The translations under genes and the position numbers were made by a program. From NCBI GenBank assembly GCA_036768485.1, contig JAVLUZ010000154.1, positions 45,011,458 to 45,075,457 of the forward strand: a stretch of DNA of 64,000 nucleotides, written 5' to 3'. This stretch comes from Mermis nigrescens. Its lineage: Eukaryota; Nematoda; Enoplea; Mermithida; Mermithidae. How positions within the stretch are numbered: the stretch's first letter is position 1; each line of letters begins with the position of its first letter. Under the pieces are notes generated by a model. That model was not told the DNA's origin and ran no database searches. It saw only the letters and a list, made by a program, of their open reading frames with translations. Below, in pieces: positions 20,594 to 32,492 of the stretch.

Positions 20594-21044
20594 CAGTGTT
20601 CGTTTTTTGTATTCGGCAAAGATTTTTCCCGATGTACAAAAGACTTTTGGGAACCGTCTTTGTACATGTACAAAGATTTTTCAGAAGACAAAAACTGCAA
20701 AAAAGATTCAAAATTCGGAAAATTTTCGGCGCTTCGCGCCGAAAATGAGTAACTGTGTGTTGTATGTATCTTTATAATGTCAGAAATTACATTTTGAAAG
20801 GAAAAATGTAAAATTTTTCGGCGCTTCGCGCCGTTTTGAGACAATTATTAGTGATTTTTGCCTTCAGAATTCCAGAAATCAGCTAAAATACATTACCAAG
20901 GTCGAACAATTCCGTTTTTGCCACACTAAAATCGCTACTGTACCATATTATAGTACCCAAAAATTTGTGTGTATTAAATGTACAATGACTTTCACGGACC
21001 ATCTTTGTACATGTACAAACGGACCTTGTACAAAAAAAACACTG
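20594..21044 (+). mobile_element. hAT-like element (family hAT-1)
   Basis: 451 bp, CAGTG...CACTG, perfect duplication ATGGGAAG (20586-20593, 21045-21052). Best reference copy. Two GGCGCTTCGCGCC palindromes and two TACATGTACAAA palindromes. The several 70-105-codon frames here are not genes. Confidence 0.88.
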
Positions 21045-21114
21045 ATGGGAAGGTAAGGTGTTAAAGAGGTATTATCATGCAAGAGCAGCGTCTGAGTACT
21101 AAAATATCTGGGAA

Positions 21115-21290
21115 GGCATACATAGGCAGCATTCGAATTCCAAGGGGGCCGATGGGGAAAATCGCTAAAAATAACGAGAAAAATGCAATTCTAGTGGGTC
21201 TATCGATTATCGCGGGGTCTTTCAGATTCTCGGGTGAGGGAGGGGTCCTGCCAGACCCTTCTCCCCAAGCTTATGTTTAGACTAGGGTGT
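21115..21290 (+). repeat. Family D repeat
   Basis: GCATACATAGGCAGCATTCG, GGTCTATCGATTATCGCGGG, TTCAGATTCTCGGGTGAGGG. Confidence 0.72.
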
Positions 21291-21429
21291 CCAAAGTTTC
21301 AAAGGTAAAAAAAGCCAAAAATTGATAGTAGGGACAAAAACACCATTTTTCGACGTTTCTCAAGGCATAAAAAATCGTTGAAAAAATTTATAATTTAATT
21401 CTAGAAGTATTCTATACCATGGAGTGGGA

Positions 21430-21815
21430 ACACATACATAATCTTGGAAGGGGGTTTCACCCCATCCCGGAAAAAGTTGTTTCACCCCCCACCAGAATTG
21501 GCGATTTTTTGAAATTTTCCGAAAAATTATCTAAAAATTTGTACAAAAGATCAGCGTTTTTACCTATTTGCTCAAAAGTGCCTAATTTTCGGCGCTTGGC
21601 GACATCATACTCATGTTTTGATTATATTTTGTTTAGTTTGTTCCGATTTTTTTTCGAAATTTTTTTACGTTTTTTATGCTCCTAGAAAAATAAAGCATCG
21701 CCAAAAACGCTGAAAAACGATGTTTTTGACGCGTAACTACCATTTTTGGACCCAAAAAGGCAGTTTATAATTTCAACCCCCCTAAATTCCCATGCTGTGC
21801 ATGTATGGTGGAAAC
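21430..21815 (+). repeat. Family E repeat
   Basis: TTTTCGGCGCTTGGCGACAT, ATGCTCCTAGAAAAATAAAG, AAATTCCCATGCTGTGCATG. Confidence 0.75.
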
Positions 21816-21834
21816 TATTCCTTTAACACTCGGA

Positions 21835-22010
21835 AACACATGGGCATGAGGCCGGGTGAGGGGTTTAACTTCCACTTGGGCTTTAAAAATTTGAAGGCTA
21901 AAATTCTATTTTTAGTAACTTTTTTGGCGATTTTTAGCAATTTTTGGCGATTTCACCCCCCCCCAAGAATTTTATTGCTGCTGCCCATGTATGCTCGTGG
22001 CTATATTTAA
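21835..22010 (-). repeat. Family C repeat
   Basis: AACACATGGGCATGAGGCCG to CTGCTGCCCATGTATGCTCG; middle degraded. Confidence 0.65.
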
Positions 22011-23159
22011 TAATCCAAAAAGGCTATATATTTGCCACAAACGCTCAAAACGATTTCAAGTGATATATACTATCGTGTTTCATCGCCAAATTTTCGATTT
22101 TAACCCCCTGAAAGATTGACCTTGCGCAATGCACTCGGATCTAATATCCAAAGCCCCCTCCGATACCCCGCCTGAATTTGGGTACTGTTTAGCGATTTAA
22201 GCCAAAAACCGTAAGTTTCGAGCTATTTCCACATCATAATACCTCATACACTTGACTTTTAGTAGTAACAACCCAGACTTCATCCCAGCCAGGCCTAAAA
22301 TTCCCGATTTGACACCTCAAAGCCACCCAGACCACGTGCATCTATGGTATAAGAACGAAGACAGTGCTAATGAATCAAAAATGTACATAGAAACATCAAT
22401 AAAAATAGGAATAAGAAATACCGAGTTAAAAAATGTACAAGAAAACAATAGCAGCCACAATCACACAGAAACTTAATAAAAAGACGAAAATTCGAACCCT
22501 GCACATTTACATATAAATGACGTAGAAATCGTTAGTTGCCCTCAATTTTGCGCTTCAAGCGGTAAAACGCAAACACGCACGAACAGATTAAAAGCAAACA
22601 AGGTACGACGAGTATATCGAAAAAACGATTTTACAGAAACATGCATAAGCTTCAAAGTACCTAATCGAAAGTCGATTGAAAAATTTTAATTCATCAGAAA
22701 TTAATTTTAAATTGTATAACAAAATTATATCTATAATTTGAATCATGTAATGAAATTTCGTTCATTATATAAATTTAATAAATCAGTCCTTTGACAAGTC
22801 ACTCACCGGCGGAATTCCCTAACCTCAATGAACGATTCGCGTGTTAAATCGACATTTGTGAAAAATCTTATCGAAAAATTGAAAAAGCACTCACACACAG
22901 ACACGCACACAAGATTTCAACCTAAAAAATCTTCTTAAAGAATCAAGCCCAAAAATACAGTACTTCGCTATTGAGACTTCAAAGATATCTTGGGTCTCGA
23001 CATTATATTTAAACGCAAACGTAAAACCTATTTTAAACATATTCTAAAGCGACATTGAATTTACTCGTAATTCACATAAATGCTCCTAATCCAGACCACA
23101 CATCGGCATTGGGAGGGGTGTAGGGGGAGTTTTACACCTATCTGATGTTTTTCGAAAAT

Positions 23160-23415
23160 CAGGTACTGTCGGGCATATATGCAATGACTCGAAATTTCGG
23201 GTCGGTCGCCCCCTCCCACCGATTATTTTTCATGGGGGCGGGGGTAAATGACGTCAATTTTTCACCATAAGCGGCCAAAAAATCCAAAAGATGGCCAAAA
23301 ATTCAATTTTTTCAAAATGGGGGGGGGGGTCAAAAATTTTCTGGTTTCAAGTTGGGATCGGGGGATGGGCGAACTTTTGGTGGTGAATCTCCCACCCCGT
23401 TACATATATGCTGTC
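23160..23415 (-). repeat. Family F repeat
   Basis: Reverse copy with ATGACGTCAATTTTT, a run of ten G, and CCCACCCCGTTACATATATG. Confidence 0.6.
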
Positions 23416-23559
23416 AGGCGATTTTGAGAATTTGAACAGCAAGGCAATTTGTGAGCCTACTGCGAAAAAAGATCGAAAATTCTACCTGAAAAGGGTAGAA
23501 ATACCGAAATTCTGTTGAAATTCCTTCGTATTTTTCATCGCTACTAGAAACCTATAAAT

Positions 23560-23735
23560 TTGCTACTGAAGCCTATAAACACTAATAAGGGTCAAAAACC
23601 TAGTTCACCGCACATAACGGGCTATTTTACCATATTATAGTGCCCTAAAATTCACATTTACAAAATGTACATTTTTTAGGACTGACTTAGTACATGTACA
23701 TACGAGGAGACATAGTACAAAAACAATGACCACAA
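23560..23735 (+). mobile_element. Diverged hAT-1 right end
   Basis: Contains TTTACCATATTATAGTGCCC, AAATGTAC, AGTACATGTACA and ends ACAAAAACAATG, the right-end order of hAT-1, with much divergence. Confidence 0.45.
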
Positions 23736-23806
23736 TTTACTAAATGACCATTCCTGGGTTTAGTTCCCCTCTGGTCACCTCTACCTTGCCCATGTGTGAT
23801 CCAGAC

Positions 23807-24255
23807 CAGAGCCCTGCGCGGGGCGGGTTCTGGCCAACAAAACTTAAAAAGTGACGTCATTTCTGCGGGGCGGGCCTAAATTTTCGTGAGGTCCCTATGC
23901 TTAAGCACAGGGATTTTTGCGAACGGGCCACAAAAGTCCACCTATGAAGTCATTCTTGCGGGCGGACCGTGAGCATACGTGGGCAGTGAGAAAATTCTGG
24001 GGGGAGGGTGCAAGATTTTTCAAAGGTCAAAAAATGGCCTTCAAAATGGAGGTATGGCGAAAAAAACCATTTTTCAACGTTTCTCATCGAGCGCTATCCA
24101 TTGGCATCAAAAAATTGCGAAAAACAAGAAAAAAATTTCAAAAATTGAATTTGGTTTTTGGGGGGAGGGGTAGTTTAGTTTCTCGGGGGTGCATACTCCC
24201 GAACCCCCCACACGCCCACGTGTGGCTGTAAGAATCTGGCCCGTACAGGGCTCTA
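23807..24255. mobile_element. hAT-like element (family hAT-9) with nested repeat
   Basis: Ends CAGAGCCCTGCGCGGGGCGG and GGCCCGTACAGGGCTCTA. Flanks ATCCAGAC and ATCCAAAC (7 of 8). A family A copy is nested at about 23975-24232. Confidence 0.75.
23975..24232 (-). repeat. Family A repeat
   Basis: Reverse copy (TTCTCATCGAGCGCTATCCA) nested in the hAT-9 element; bounded by ATACGTGGGCAG and CCCACGTGTGG. Confidence 0.8.
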
Positions 24256-24454
24256 ATCCAAACCATACCCAAATTGTTGCATACTTAAAGCAGAACGCAA
24301 AAACGCGAAAAAACGGTATAACGTACGATAATTTACGAGGAATACAAAAACTACCGAATGCGATCAAAGAGCGAAGAAGACAGTTAAAGACCCGAGAACG
24401 CAGTTAGGGAACAAAAGTCATGTATTTACATCATTTCTGGGCTTTTAAAACCTA

Positions 24455-24733
24455 TTAACCGTTGGTAACAGATCCATTCGCAACCCGATGCGGGACAGAA
24501 TCAATTTTTAGCGAACCATTGGCTTTGCTTAATGCTCCATTAGAGCTAGACCGACTCGGTTCCTCCCTGCTTTTGTTACTAATGCTGCCGCTGGAGCAAT
24601 TTTCCGGGTGATCCATGGTGGGATTACGGTAGCAGGCTTGCTGGCGACTTTTCATCAAATGACAGCGCCTATTTATAGCTTGATCTAGGCTTAGCACAAA
24701 AGTATCGTCGTAATAGTCATCGTCCTGGGCATC
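24455..24733 (-). CDS. C-terminal cytoplasmic tail exon
   Basis: Acceptor TTTTTTGTGATAG. Phase 0 in, 279 bp. Starts DAQDDDYYDDTFVLSLDQAI; the rest is rich in Ser, Asn, Arg and Lys (SRSSSNGALSKANGS) and ends VANGSVTNG then TAA. Base composition is clearly less AT-rich than its surroundings, supporting coding. Confidence 0.8.
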   Translation of the reverse strand, partial: DAQDDDYYDDTFVLSLDQAINRRCHLMKSRQQACYRNPTMDHPENCSSGSISNKSREEPSRSSSNGALSKANGSLKIDSVPHRVANGSVTNG

Positions 24734-27700
24734 CTATCACAAAAAAAGAAAATTTTAAATAAATGATGTCAAAGCCGTATGTATTTCCGGGGGAGGAGGG
24801 GAGCAGGGACGGCCACTTACTCTTTTAATCGATAAATTTTTTGAAAGGTAAGATAATGCAGGTAAAGATTGAAAAATAGCACGCCTTTTCGTCGTATAGA
24901 ACCTTCAAGTTTTTGATCATTTTCCATAATTTTTGCTCGGGCGCGACCAAAAAACAACAGTTTTTCTAGTCTTTTAAGAGATAGAAATTTTTTCCAAGAA
25001 AAGTTTGAATTTTATGGTCTTAATGGTTAGAGCATGTATACATAAAAACGACAAAAAATGCATTTTTTGTAAGCTATCCTAACGAAGATTTTCGAGCTTT
25101 AAACAAGTTTATTTTGGGTCCGCTCCACCCGCCCCCATTCCCTTGGCCGAATCCCGGATAAGTGCCTGACTGTCATTGTCCATTTTTATTTAATGCATGA
25201 CTCAGTGCTTTTTGTACAAGATCCCTTTGTACATGTACAAAAGATGGTCCCCAAAAGTCTTTGTACATTTTGTACACACAAATTTTCGGGTGCTATAATA
25301 TGGTACAGTAGCGATGTTAGAGTGGTAAAAACAGAGTTGTTCGACTTTTGGTAGTGTATTTTAGCTAGTTTCTCGGTTCTCTGAGGGCAAAAATCACTAA
25401 GAATCGTCTTGAAACGGCGCGAAGCGCGAAAAATTCGACATTTTTCCTTTTTGAAATGCAATTTCTGCCATTATAAAGATATATAGAACACACAATTACT
25501 CATTTCGGCGCGGAAGCGCAGAAAATTTTTGCAATTTTAGACCTTTTTTGCAATGTTTGTCTTTCCAAAAATCTTTGTACATGTACAGAGACGGTTCCGA
25601 AAAGTCTTTGTACATCGGGAAAAATCTTTGCTGAGTACAAAAAAACAATGGCATGACTGCACATTTTTGACATTTTGAGGGTTTGACCCCCAGAATGACT
25701 CCTGATAATCGCAACATTGTGTTTAAAGCGCTTTTAACGGACTTTTGTGGGTCAGCAGAAGGTGAATTTAATAGAATCGTTTTTAAACCCGAAAAAGCAC
25801 ATAGAGAAGATTTTCTTGGGGCTGACTCGCAAGAATTCCTATGCTGTACATGCCTGATTGCATGACGGACGGACAATATTAAAAGACTGTCTTATCCAAA
25901 TTACGAAGCATCGGTTTACAGTGTCATTCGACTTTGTAATCACTTTGATGCAGTTATCATACCAGCGATCCCACTTGCCAGTACACAAGACTTTTCGCAT
26001 AAATTGTAAGCAATCAGTTATCGCTTACATGATGTAAAGTGAGGGTTTGCGGAGATATTCACCTACGCCCAGAATTTTTAATTTTCAAGAAAAACGAAGA
26101 AAAGATTCTGTCTTAAGTCTTTTCAGCGATGTTTTCGCTCAAAAGTGTCAAATTTTTAGCGCTTCGCGTAACATACTCATTTTAGGACAATGTTTTGTTC
26201 AACTTCCTCGAATTTTTTGGTATTTTCCGGAAGTCTTTATGTCTGGAAATAAACAGCATAGTCAAAAACGCCCAGGAATACTATTTTTGACTCATATCCA
26301 TAATTTTTAAGCCAAAAAAGGCACTTTAGAAAAAAATTCATTTCCGCCCCCTCTGAATTCCCATGCTGTGATGTGCACATATAATCGCAATCATACATGT
26401 TCTTTTTGGGTATTATCGACCCACGAGGAATTTTTGATTTTCCGAAAATTCCGTAAGAAACATGTGGTTGTATACAGGCGTTACAGCGATATTTTGGCAC
26501 AAAAGTATCTATTTTTCGATGTTTCGCGTCAAATACTCATTTTTTGGCAGAGATACATATTGCGTTAGATTAACTTAAATTTTTTAGATTTTTTTGTTGT
26601 GTAAAGAAAGATAATCGTCAGGATTAGTTCATAAAAGTAATCTAATCGTTTAACTAACTATAATTCGTCAGTGATCGTACCTTTTTAAACTTATCGGCGC
26701 TTCGCGCCGCATCATATTATAAATGAGATTTTTTTACTTTCTTGGCAGCCCAGAAGCAACATTTCTGCTAAAGGAATAGGTTTTGAACGATTTTATTAAC
26801 ACAAATAGCTATTTTGGCAGTTTTCTTCTATTATAACTTTCGACGCTCTGCGCAAATTGTGCATCAACAATTAAAGCTTCTTAAGGCACTTCCGCCTAAA
26901 TTTCACAGATTATTTTCGCTAAGGTAATGATTTTTTTCGCACAAAATTTTCAGAAACTTCTAAAATTTTTCAAAGAAAGTATTGCGCCAAAACGATTTTA
27001 AATAAAAGTAGACTACGTAAAACGCCGAAAAAAAACGCTATTTCGTACATGAAGGGCAAACTTTCGGACCTGTTTTTGACTGTTTCTGGAAAAGAAGGGG
27101 TACCCCTCCCCCGTAGAAAAATCCTAGATCCGCAACTGTCTTTAGCGACGAATTATGGACATACATTATTCAGGGTGGACAGCGACTCAGTCCTCAGAGA
27201 ATACACGCTTTTCATAAAAACACGAACATTCGCTAAAAAATTTAAAATTATGGGCCAATTTATTGTTTTTTGTTTTTAGATGAAAACTATAGTCTATATT
27301 ACGAAAACTGGTGCATAGTAATCAATTTTCAGCAGAAACACAAGTGACTAAAAAGTAGTTTCCATATAAGCTACAGTAACAGAATTCTGCGTAGCAAACC
27401 TTTTTCTGGTTTTTGTTTATTACATTTAATATCATGGTCGCGAGCGTGACCATAGATGTACAGCATGGCCGATCTGGGGGGAGGTCAGCCGGTCTGAGGG
27501 AAGGGCGTCAAATATTGAGCTTCTGTAAAACACAAAATGACCTCAAAAACTAGTATAAGCGATAAAATAGCGTTAAAACTACGTTATGCACGGTTTCTAA
27601 TCAATTTGACGCGCTTTCGAAGAAATTTTCCAATTTTCATCAGTTCACCTTCATTTTAACCCATTCTTCCCCGCAAAATATTCCATTTTTCCATTCTGGG

Positions 27701-30700
27701 GGTCAGGACCCCAAATCACTTACGTGCATGTCTCGTCGTGACATCATATTTGTTTAAACCATTTTTTGCAGTCGATCGATGTTATGCAAAAGCCAAGCAA
27801 TCTATTGACTAAGCAATAAGCAATATTTTGAACTCGCTCAAAAGACATGCTCACCCTGGCAAATTCGTTTGGATTATCAATAAAATTTAATGACAATGAA
27901 TCGAGGAAAATACCATCATTTACACTGTAAACCGTAATCGGTGCTTGTCGCTTGATGCGTAACCAATAATACCGTACACAACTCGCTGCTAAAAAGTGAA
28001 AACCGAAATTATATACTGACAGGTACCTACTGTACTCAAAAATCAGGCTTTAAAAACGGAACATTTATTTATCTCTTACACCTAAATCAATACCCTTTAA
28101 ATTTAACGAGCTGAATAGGACTCGAGCATGCATAGGCAGCAATAAAATTCTGGGAAGGGGGTCCGATAAGGCAAAATTACCAAAAATAGAACAAAAATTT
28201 AATTCTGGAGCTCTATCGATTTTAGGGGATCTTCCAGATTCTGTAAAGTTCCAGACCCCCCGGACCATACAAGTAAGAGAAGGGATCGGGAGAAACCCCA
28301 CCCAACATCGGCCGTCCCCCATTCCCCTAAAGCCAGAAAACTTTTTGACCCCGACATTTGGAAAAAACCTAATTTTTTGGCTCTTTCTTTTTTCCCTTTT
28401 TGGTCAAAAATTGGAGGTCAATCCCCCTAAATGGCCGGGTTACCCCAACCGAAATTTCAAGCCGTTACATGCTTGCCCCGGACGCCCATGTGCGGACTCG
28501 TCGGCGATTATGTCCGCACAGCATGGCCTGACCGGTCTGTCGGTCAGCCGGAGAGCTTTTTGGACTAAAATAGCTTAAATCAATATTGGTTATTATTATA
28601 AATGCTAAAACTGTCATTAGACTTGCTCGCTACAAAGAAAGTAAGAAAACTGACAATTCTTGACGTTCTCTGAATTTTTCAGAATGAACTGCTACACAAA
28701 CGCAGTGTTTTTTTGTACTCGGCAAAGATTTTTCCCGATGTACAAAGACTTTTCGGGACCGTTTTTGTACATGCACAAAGATTTTTGGGAAGACCAAAAT
28801 TGCAAAAAAGGTCTAAAATTCACCAAAATTTTCGGGCGCTTCGCGCCGAAACGAGTAATTGTGTGTTCTATATATCGTTATAATGGCAGAAATTGCATTT
28901 CAAAACGAAAAATGTCAAAATTTTACGGCGCTTCGCGCGTTTTAAGACGATCCTTAATGATTTTTGCCCTTAAAGACCCAGAAATTAGCTAAAATACACT
29001 ACCAAAAGTCTAACAACTGTTTTTACCACAATAAAATCGATACTATACCATATAAGAGTACCCAAAAATTTGTATGCACAAAATGTATCTTGTACAAAAA
29101 AAAACACTGAACATACGTACGTCTAAAATTCACCGTTAACTTGCTCTAGCAGCATTTATAGATACTATCTCCGGTATTATGCCCTCTCAAAAGTATCATA
29201 GAATTAGGCGGACTTTCTAGATTGATTTTGTTGCAATCTCATATAAAGACTTTTTATCGACAACCGTTGGAGACAAAAATCGTAAATGGACATAAAATTT
29301 GATATATAAATTTCCTTGTTTTCACAGATACTGGAAGGGCAAAATAGACGATGCATTATTATTTCTAAATGCTGCTGGAGCAAGATACTGTTATATTTTA
29401 TTTTCGAATCTAGTATATGCGAAATAGATAAATCAGACGATAGAAGATGCGTATAACTAAATATATGACAGGCAAAAAATAGCTTCACATCAAACTACAA
29501 AATACTAGATTAATTATGAGGCACACTGCAGAGCCACCTTTTCAACAAATGGACTATTTCCCTGAAAGGAAATTCGTCATTTTAGACAGATCGTAGATAA
29601 ATTTATGGGATTGTTATTTTTAGTTACTTTCCTCTCAAACTGATGTCGCGAGACTTGAATTTGCGGAATTCCATCCGCTTTTAGTCCACGACAGAAACTC
29701 ATTTTAAGGGACATTCGAATGCCCCCAATCATACATGGACATATAAAGGGGTGGGTGAGGGGGTATTACTCCGCCTAGAGCTTTACAAAAACTGATAGTC
29801 ATGTATATAGCCATTCTGACCGAAAAAACATTAGAACATAACCTTTTCTTGGGCTCAGAAAACTATCTATATATGTAGCCTTTTTAGACTCAGAAACATA
29901 CCGTGAGAGTTCAGAAATGCTATTAGCTTTTCATGAGTTTCAAAAGGATATACAGCTCTTTTACAACTTCAAAGAGGGCTAAATATCTTATTTCAGTTCA
30001 AAAAGACTACTAGATATGTTTGTAAGTTAAAAAGGCTACCATACAGCCACCACAGTGTTTGTTTTGTTCACGGTCCGTTTGTGCATGTACAAAGATGGTG
30101 CCCAAAAGTCTTTGTACATTTTGTACACACAAATTTTTGGGTACTAAAATATGGTACAATAGCGATTTTAGTGTTGTAAAAACAGAGTTGTTCGACTTTT
30201 GGTAGTGTATTTTAGCTAATTTTTGGGTCTCTACAGGCAAAATAACTAAGAATCGTCTCAAAACGGCGCTAAGCGCCTTAAAATTTGACATTTTTCCTTT
30301 TGAAATGCGATTTCTGCCATTATAAAGATACATAAAACACACAATTACTCATTTCGGCGCGAAGCGCCGAAAATTTTGCGAATTTTATCTTTCTTGCAAT
30401 TTTTGTCTTCCCGAAAATCTTTGTACATGTACAGAGACGGTCCCGAAAAGTCTTTGTACATCAGGAAAAATCTTTGCCCAAAACAGAAAACACTGTATAG
30501 CACCGCTTTTTTTGTATTCAACAAAATTTTTTCCCGATGTACAAAGACTTTTCGGGACCATCTTTGTACATGTACAAAGATTTTTGGGAAGACAAAAATA
30601 GCAGAAAGGGTGTGAAATTTGCAAGAATTTTGCGCCGCCGAAATGAGTAATTGTGTATTCTATGTATCTTTATAATGGCAGAAATTGCATTCCAAAAGGA

Positions 30701-31815
30701 AAAATGTCAACTTTTTCGGCGCTTCGCGCCGTTTTAAGGCGATTTTTAGTGATTTTTGCCCTTAGAGACCCAGAAATTAGCTAAAATACACTACCAAAAG
30801 TCGAACAACTCTGTTTTTACCACACTAAAATCGCGGCTGTACCATTTTGAAGTACTCCAAAATTTGTGTGTCGCAACATGTACAAAGATTTTTGGGAAGA
30901 CAAAAACTGTATAAAGGTGTAAAATTCCAAAAAAAATTTAGGCGCCGCCGAAATGAGTATTTTTGTCCTATATATCTTCAAAATGGCAGAATTTGCATTT
31001 AGAATGGAAAAATGTCAAATTTTTCGGCGCCTCGCGCCGTTTTGAGACAATTTTTAGTAATTATTGGCGTCAGAAACCCAGAAATTAGCTAAAATACACT
31101 ACCAAAGATCGGAAACCCTGTTTTACCACACTAAAATCGCTACTGTTATACTATATTAGAGTACACAAAAATTTGCATGTACAAAATGTACAAAGACTTC
31201 TGGGGACCATCTTTGTACATGTACAAACGGACCTTGTACAAAAAAACGCTGCTGTATAGTCATATTATGTTGGCCATAAACGCCCAAAAACAATGGTTTT
31301 AAAGCAATTCGCAGTATAATCGTTTTCTAGAAAAAGCACTTAGCCTCTCAAAATTATCGATTCCCCCTCTGAAAATTCGACCTTGCGCACCTATGGCCTT
31401 AGACCAGAGCCTCCAAGTTGGAAGCGGCGCATGCTTATCGCTGCCATAATTTAAGTCATTCAGCAATTAAACTCACCCATCACTAACAATAATAAGAATA
31501 CGCAGCTGGCAACGATAGAGATCGTATAAGCAGGACGCCAATAAAAGCTATCTGCAAACGGATCGGTGTCGTTTGATAAATGACTAGAGTTAAAGATAAC
31601 AAGACTAGAATCGAGGCTTTCAGGGGCTAAGATGTCTAAGACGGCATTGTACGTTGAATTAGCTGCACCGTCGTCGCTAAGCACTGCATTTTTGCTTAAA
31701 TGCTCATGAAACGTCAGAGCTGGCGTAATGCCAACGGTGTGTAATGAGACATTAAAGGCAGCCGGGATGCAAAGATACGCATGAAACGTGCACAGAAATA
31801 ACACGTCGCAGGAAT
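24455..31815 (-). CDS. Single-pass membrane protein gene, last three exons
   Basis: Three exons on the minus strand (31815-31477, 27988-27855, 24733-24455) join in phase into about 248 codons ending in TAA. The ectodomain part has three Cys and several N-glycosylation sequons (NVS, NST, NSS, NDT). A membrane helix follows (SIVASCVFLLLLVMG), then a basic juxtamembrane stretch (RYYWLRIKR), an acidic patch (DAQDDDYYDD) and a long Ser/Asn/Gly tail. Topology is therefore N-outside, C-inside (type I), if a signal peptide lies in missing upstream exons. The protein family is not recognised. The two introns (3.1 and 3.5 kb) are packed with repeats. The 5' part lies above 31815; one weak candidate exon is at 34479-34544. 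Confidence 0.75.
25203..25650 (-). mobile_element. hAT-like element (family hAT-1)
   Basis: 448 bp in reverse orientation; perfect duplication GCATGACT (25195-25202, 25651-25658). Lies in the last intron of the minus-strand membrane protein gene. Confidence 0.88.
26040..26570 (+). repeat. Family E repeat plus partial second copy
   Basis: The first (to about 26378) ends CTGAATTCCCATGCTGTG; the second (26388-26560) has only the front half (AAAGTATCTATTTTTCGATG, TTTCGCGTCAAATACTC). Confidence 0.72.
26640..27147. mobile_element. Fragment of family hAT-2
   Basis: Aligns to the right two thirds of 5849-6648 (GCTAAAGGAATAGGTTTTGA, ACTTCCGCCTAAATTT, CATGAAGGGCAAA) and ends ATCCTAGATCCGCAACTG. It lacks the left end and the nested palindrome. 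Confidence 0.7.
27440..27745 (+). repeat. Family B repeat
   Basis: GACCATAGATGTACAGCATG, GTCAGCCGGTCTGAGGG, AACTACGTTATGCACGGTTT. In the last intron of the minus-strand gene. Confidence 0.8.
27855..27988 (-). CDS. Juxtamembrane exon
   Basis: Acceptor TTTCACTTTTTAG, donor AGGGTGAGC. Phase 1 in, phase 0 out, 134 bp. Encodes RYYWLRIKRQAPITVYSVND and LNFIDNPNEFAR. It has no methionine-started frame of note and is recognised only by splice sites and phase agreement with both neighbours. Confidence 0.75.
28125..28275 (+). repeat. Family D repeat
   Basis: GCATGCATAGGCAGCAATAA, GAGCTCTATCGATTTTAGGG, CCAGACCCCCCGGACC. Confidence 0.72.
28270..28490 (+). repeat. Family F repeat
   Basis: CATCGGCCGTCCCCCATTCC, AAAAATTGGAGGTCAATCCC, CAAGCCGTTACATGCTTG. 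Confidence 0.65.
28703..29109 (+). mobile_element. hAT-like element (family hAT-1), internally deleted
   Basis: CAGTG...CACTG, 407 bp; flanks CACAAACG and AACATACG (6 of 8). Lacks the block between two TGTA motifs near its right end. Confidence 0.72.
29118..30045. other. No gene recognised
   Basis: Intron sequence of the minus-strand gene. A 94-codon minus frame at 29204-29488 has no recognisable features. GGGGTGGGTGAGGGGGTATT at 29747 may be a repeat scrap. Confidence 0.5.
30053..30496 (-). mobile_element. hAT-like element (family hAT-1)
   Basis: 444 bp, reverse orientation. No left/right duplication match. Its right end was the target of the next element, with which it forms a long inverted repeat. 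Confidence 0.75.
30502..31251 (+). mobile_element. Dimeric hAT-like element (family hAT-1)
   Basis: Two head-to-tail copies fused near 30880 at a shared TGTACAAAGA motif, so copy one lacks its right end and copy two its left end. The outer ends carry a perfect duplication CTGTATAG (30494-30501, 31252-31259). Confidence 0.8.
31477..31815 (-). CDS. Exon with ectodomain end and membrane helix
   Basis: Acceptor TTTTATTCGCAG, donor GGGTGAGT. Phase 1-1, 339 bp. Contains SCDVLFLCTFHAYLC, several NxS/T sequons, FYWRPAYTIS and the hydrophobic helix ending LLLLVMG. The open frame extends a few codons upstream of the acceptor (to about 31838), so the exact start is uncertain. Confidence 0.75.
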
Positions 31816-32492
31816 CTGCGAATAAAATTGCAGCTTGTTACATAGTCACAGAATACATGGACAAGACAGAGGTGGCAAGTCGTCGGAATAGCTAATAAAA
31901 ACTGCAGTTTCCAAGGTTTTTTCAATATACTCTATCATACAATCACAGGTTCAAAAGTTTTGGGAGGAGGTAAACCGAGGTTTCTTGGAGTGAGATAAAT
32001 GATCACTAATTTTGCCACTTAATGTCAAATTTTGATAATTAATTCGTTGTATTATGTTCATGAATTATTTCGGTTAAATTTGCGCAAAAAGAAATAGACC
32101 TTAGAGCGATGGAATGACCTATAATATCAAAATATATACGGAATAATGAAGAAAAGTGTCTGAATGAACGAATTCAACATTCTGCTGCTCAAAAAACAAG
32201 TATTTGTACCTAACAATTACACTTTTAGACGTCATTTGACGCATTTTCTTGTAGTTCAAGCAATAGGTATTATCCCAAAACGGCCTCAGGGTGCACATAT
32301 GTATGCCTTTCAAAAGTCTAGTAGAGGAATACCCTGATACCCCCAGTTTTGTGCATGTGTGAACGTACTCTGTCTACTAAGACCACAAAATTCAAATTTT
32401 AACTTCCTCTCTCTCTGCTAAGCTAAGAAAAGTATCGTTTTTGGTGCGTCTGAGGCAAAATTATAGAAAATATTTTACATATGGTGCAGAGC

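Noticed and set aside
20527..20844. Several overlapping frames of 70-105 codons
   Set aside because: All lie within a hAT-1 element with a perfect target duplication; similar frames recur in its other copies.
22485..22530. ATTCGAACCCTGCAC resembling a tRNA B-box complement
   Set aside because: No A-box or cloverleaf arms at the right spacing.
23807..24255. 104-codon and smaller frames around 24 kb
   Set aside because: Composed of a family A repeat nested in the hAT-9 element.
25496..25876. 126-codon minus-strand frame
   Set aside because: Starts outside and runs through hAT-1; the element part is repeated elsewhere and no domain is visible.
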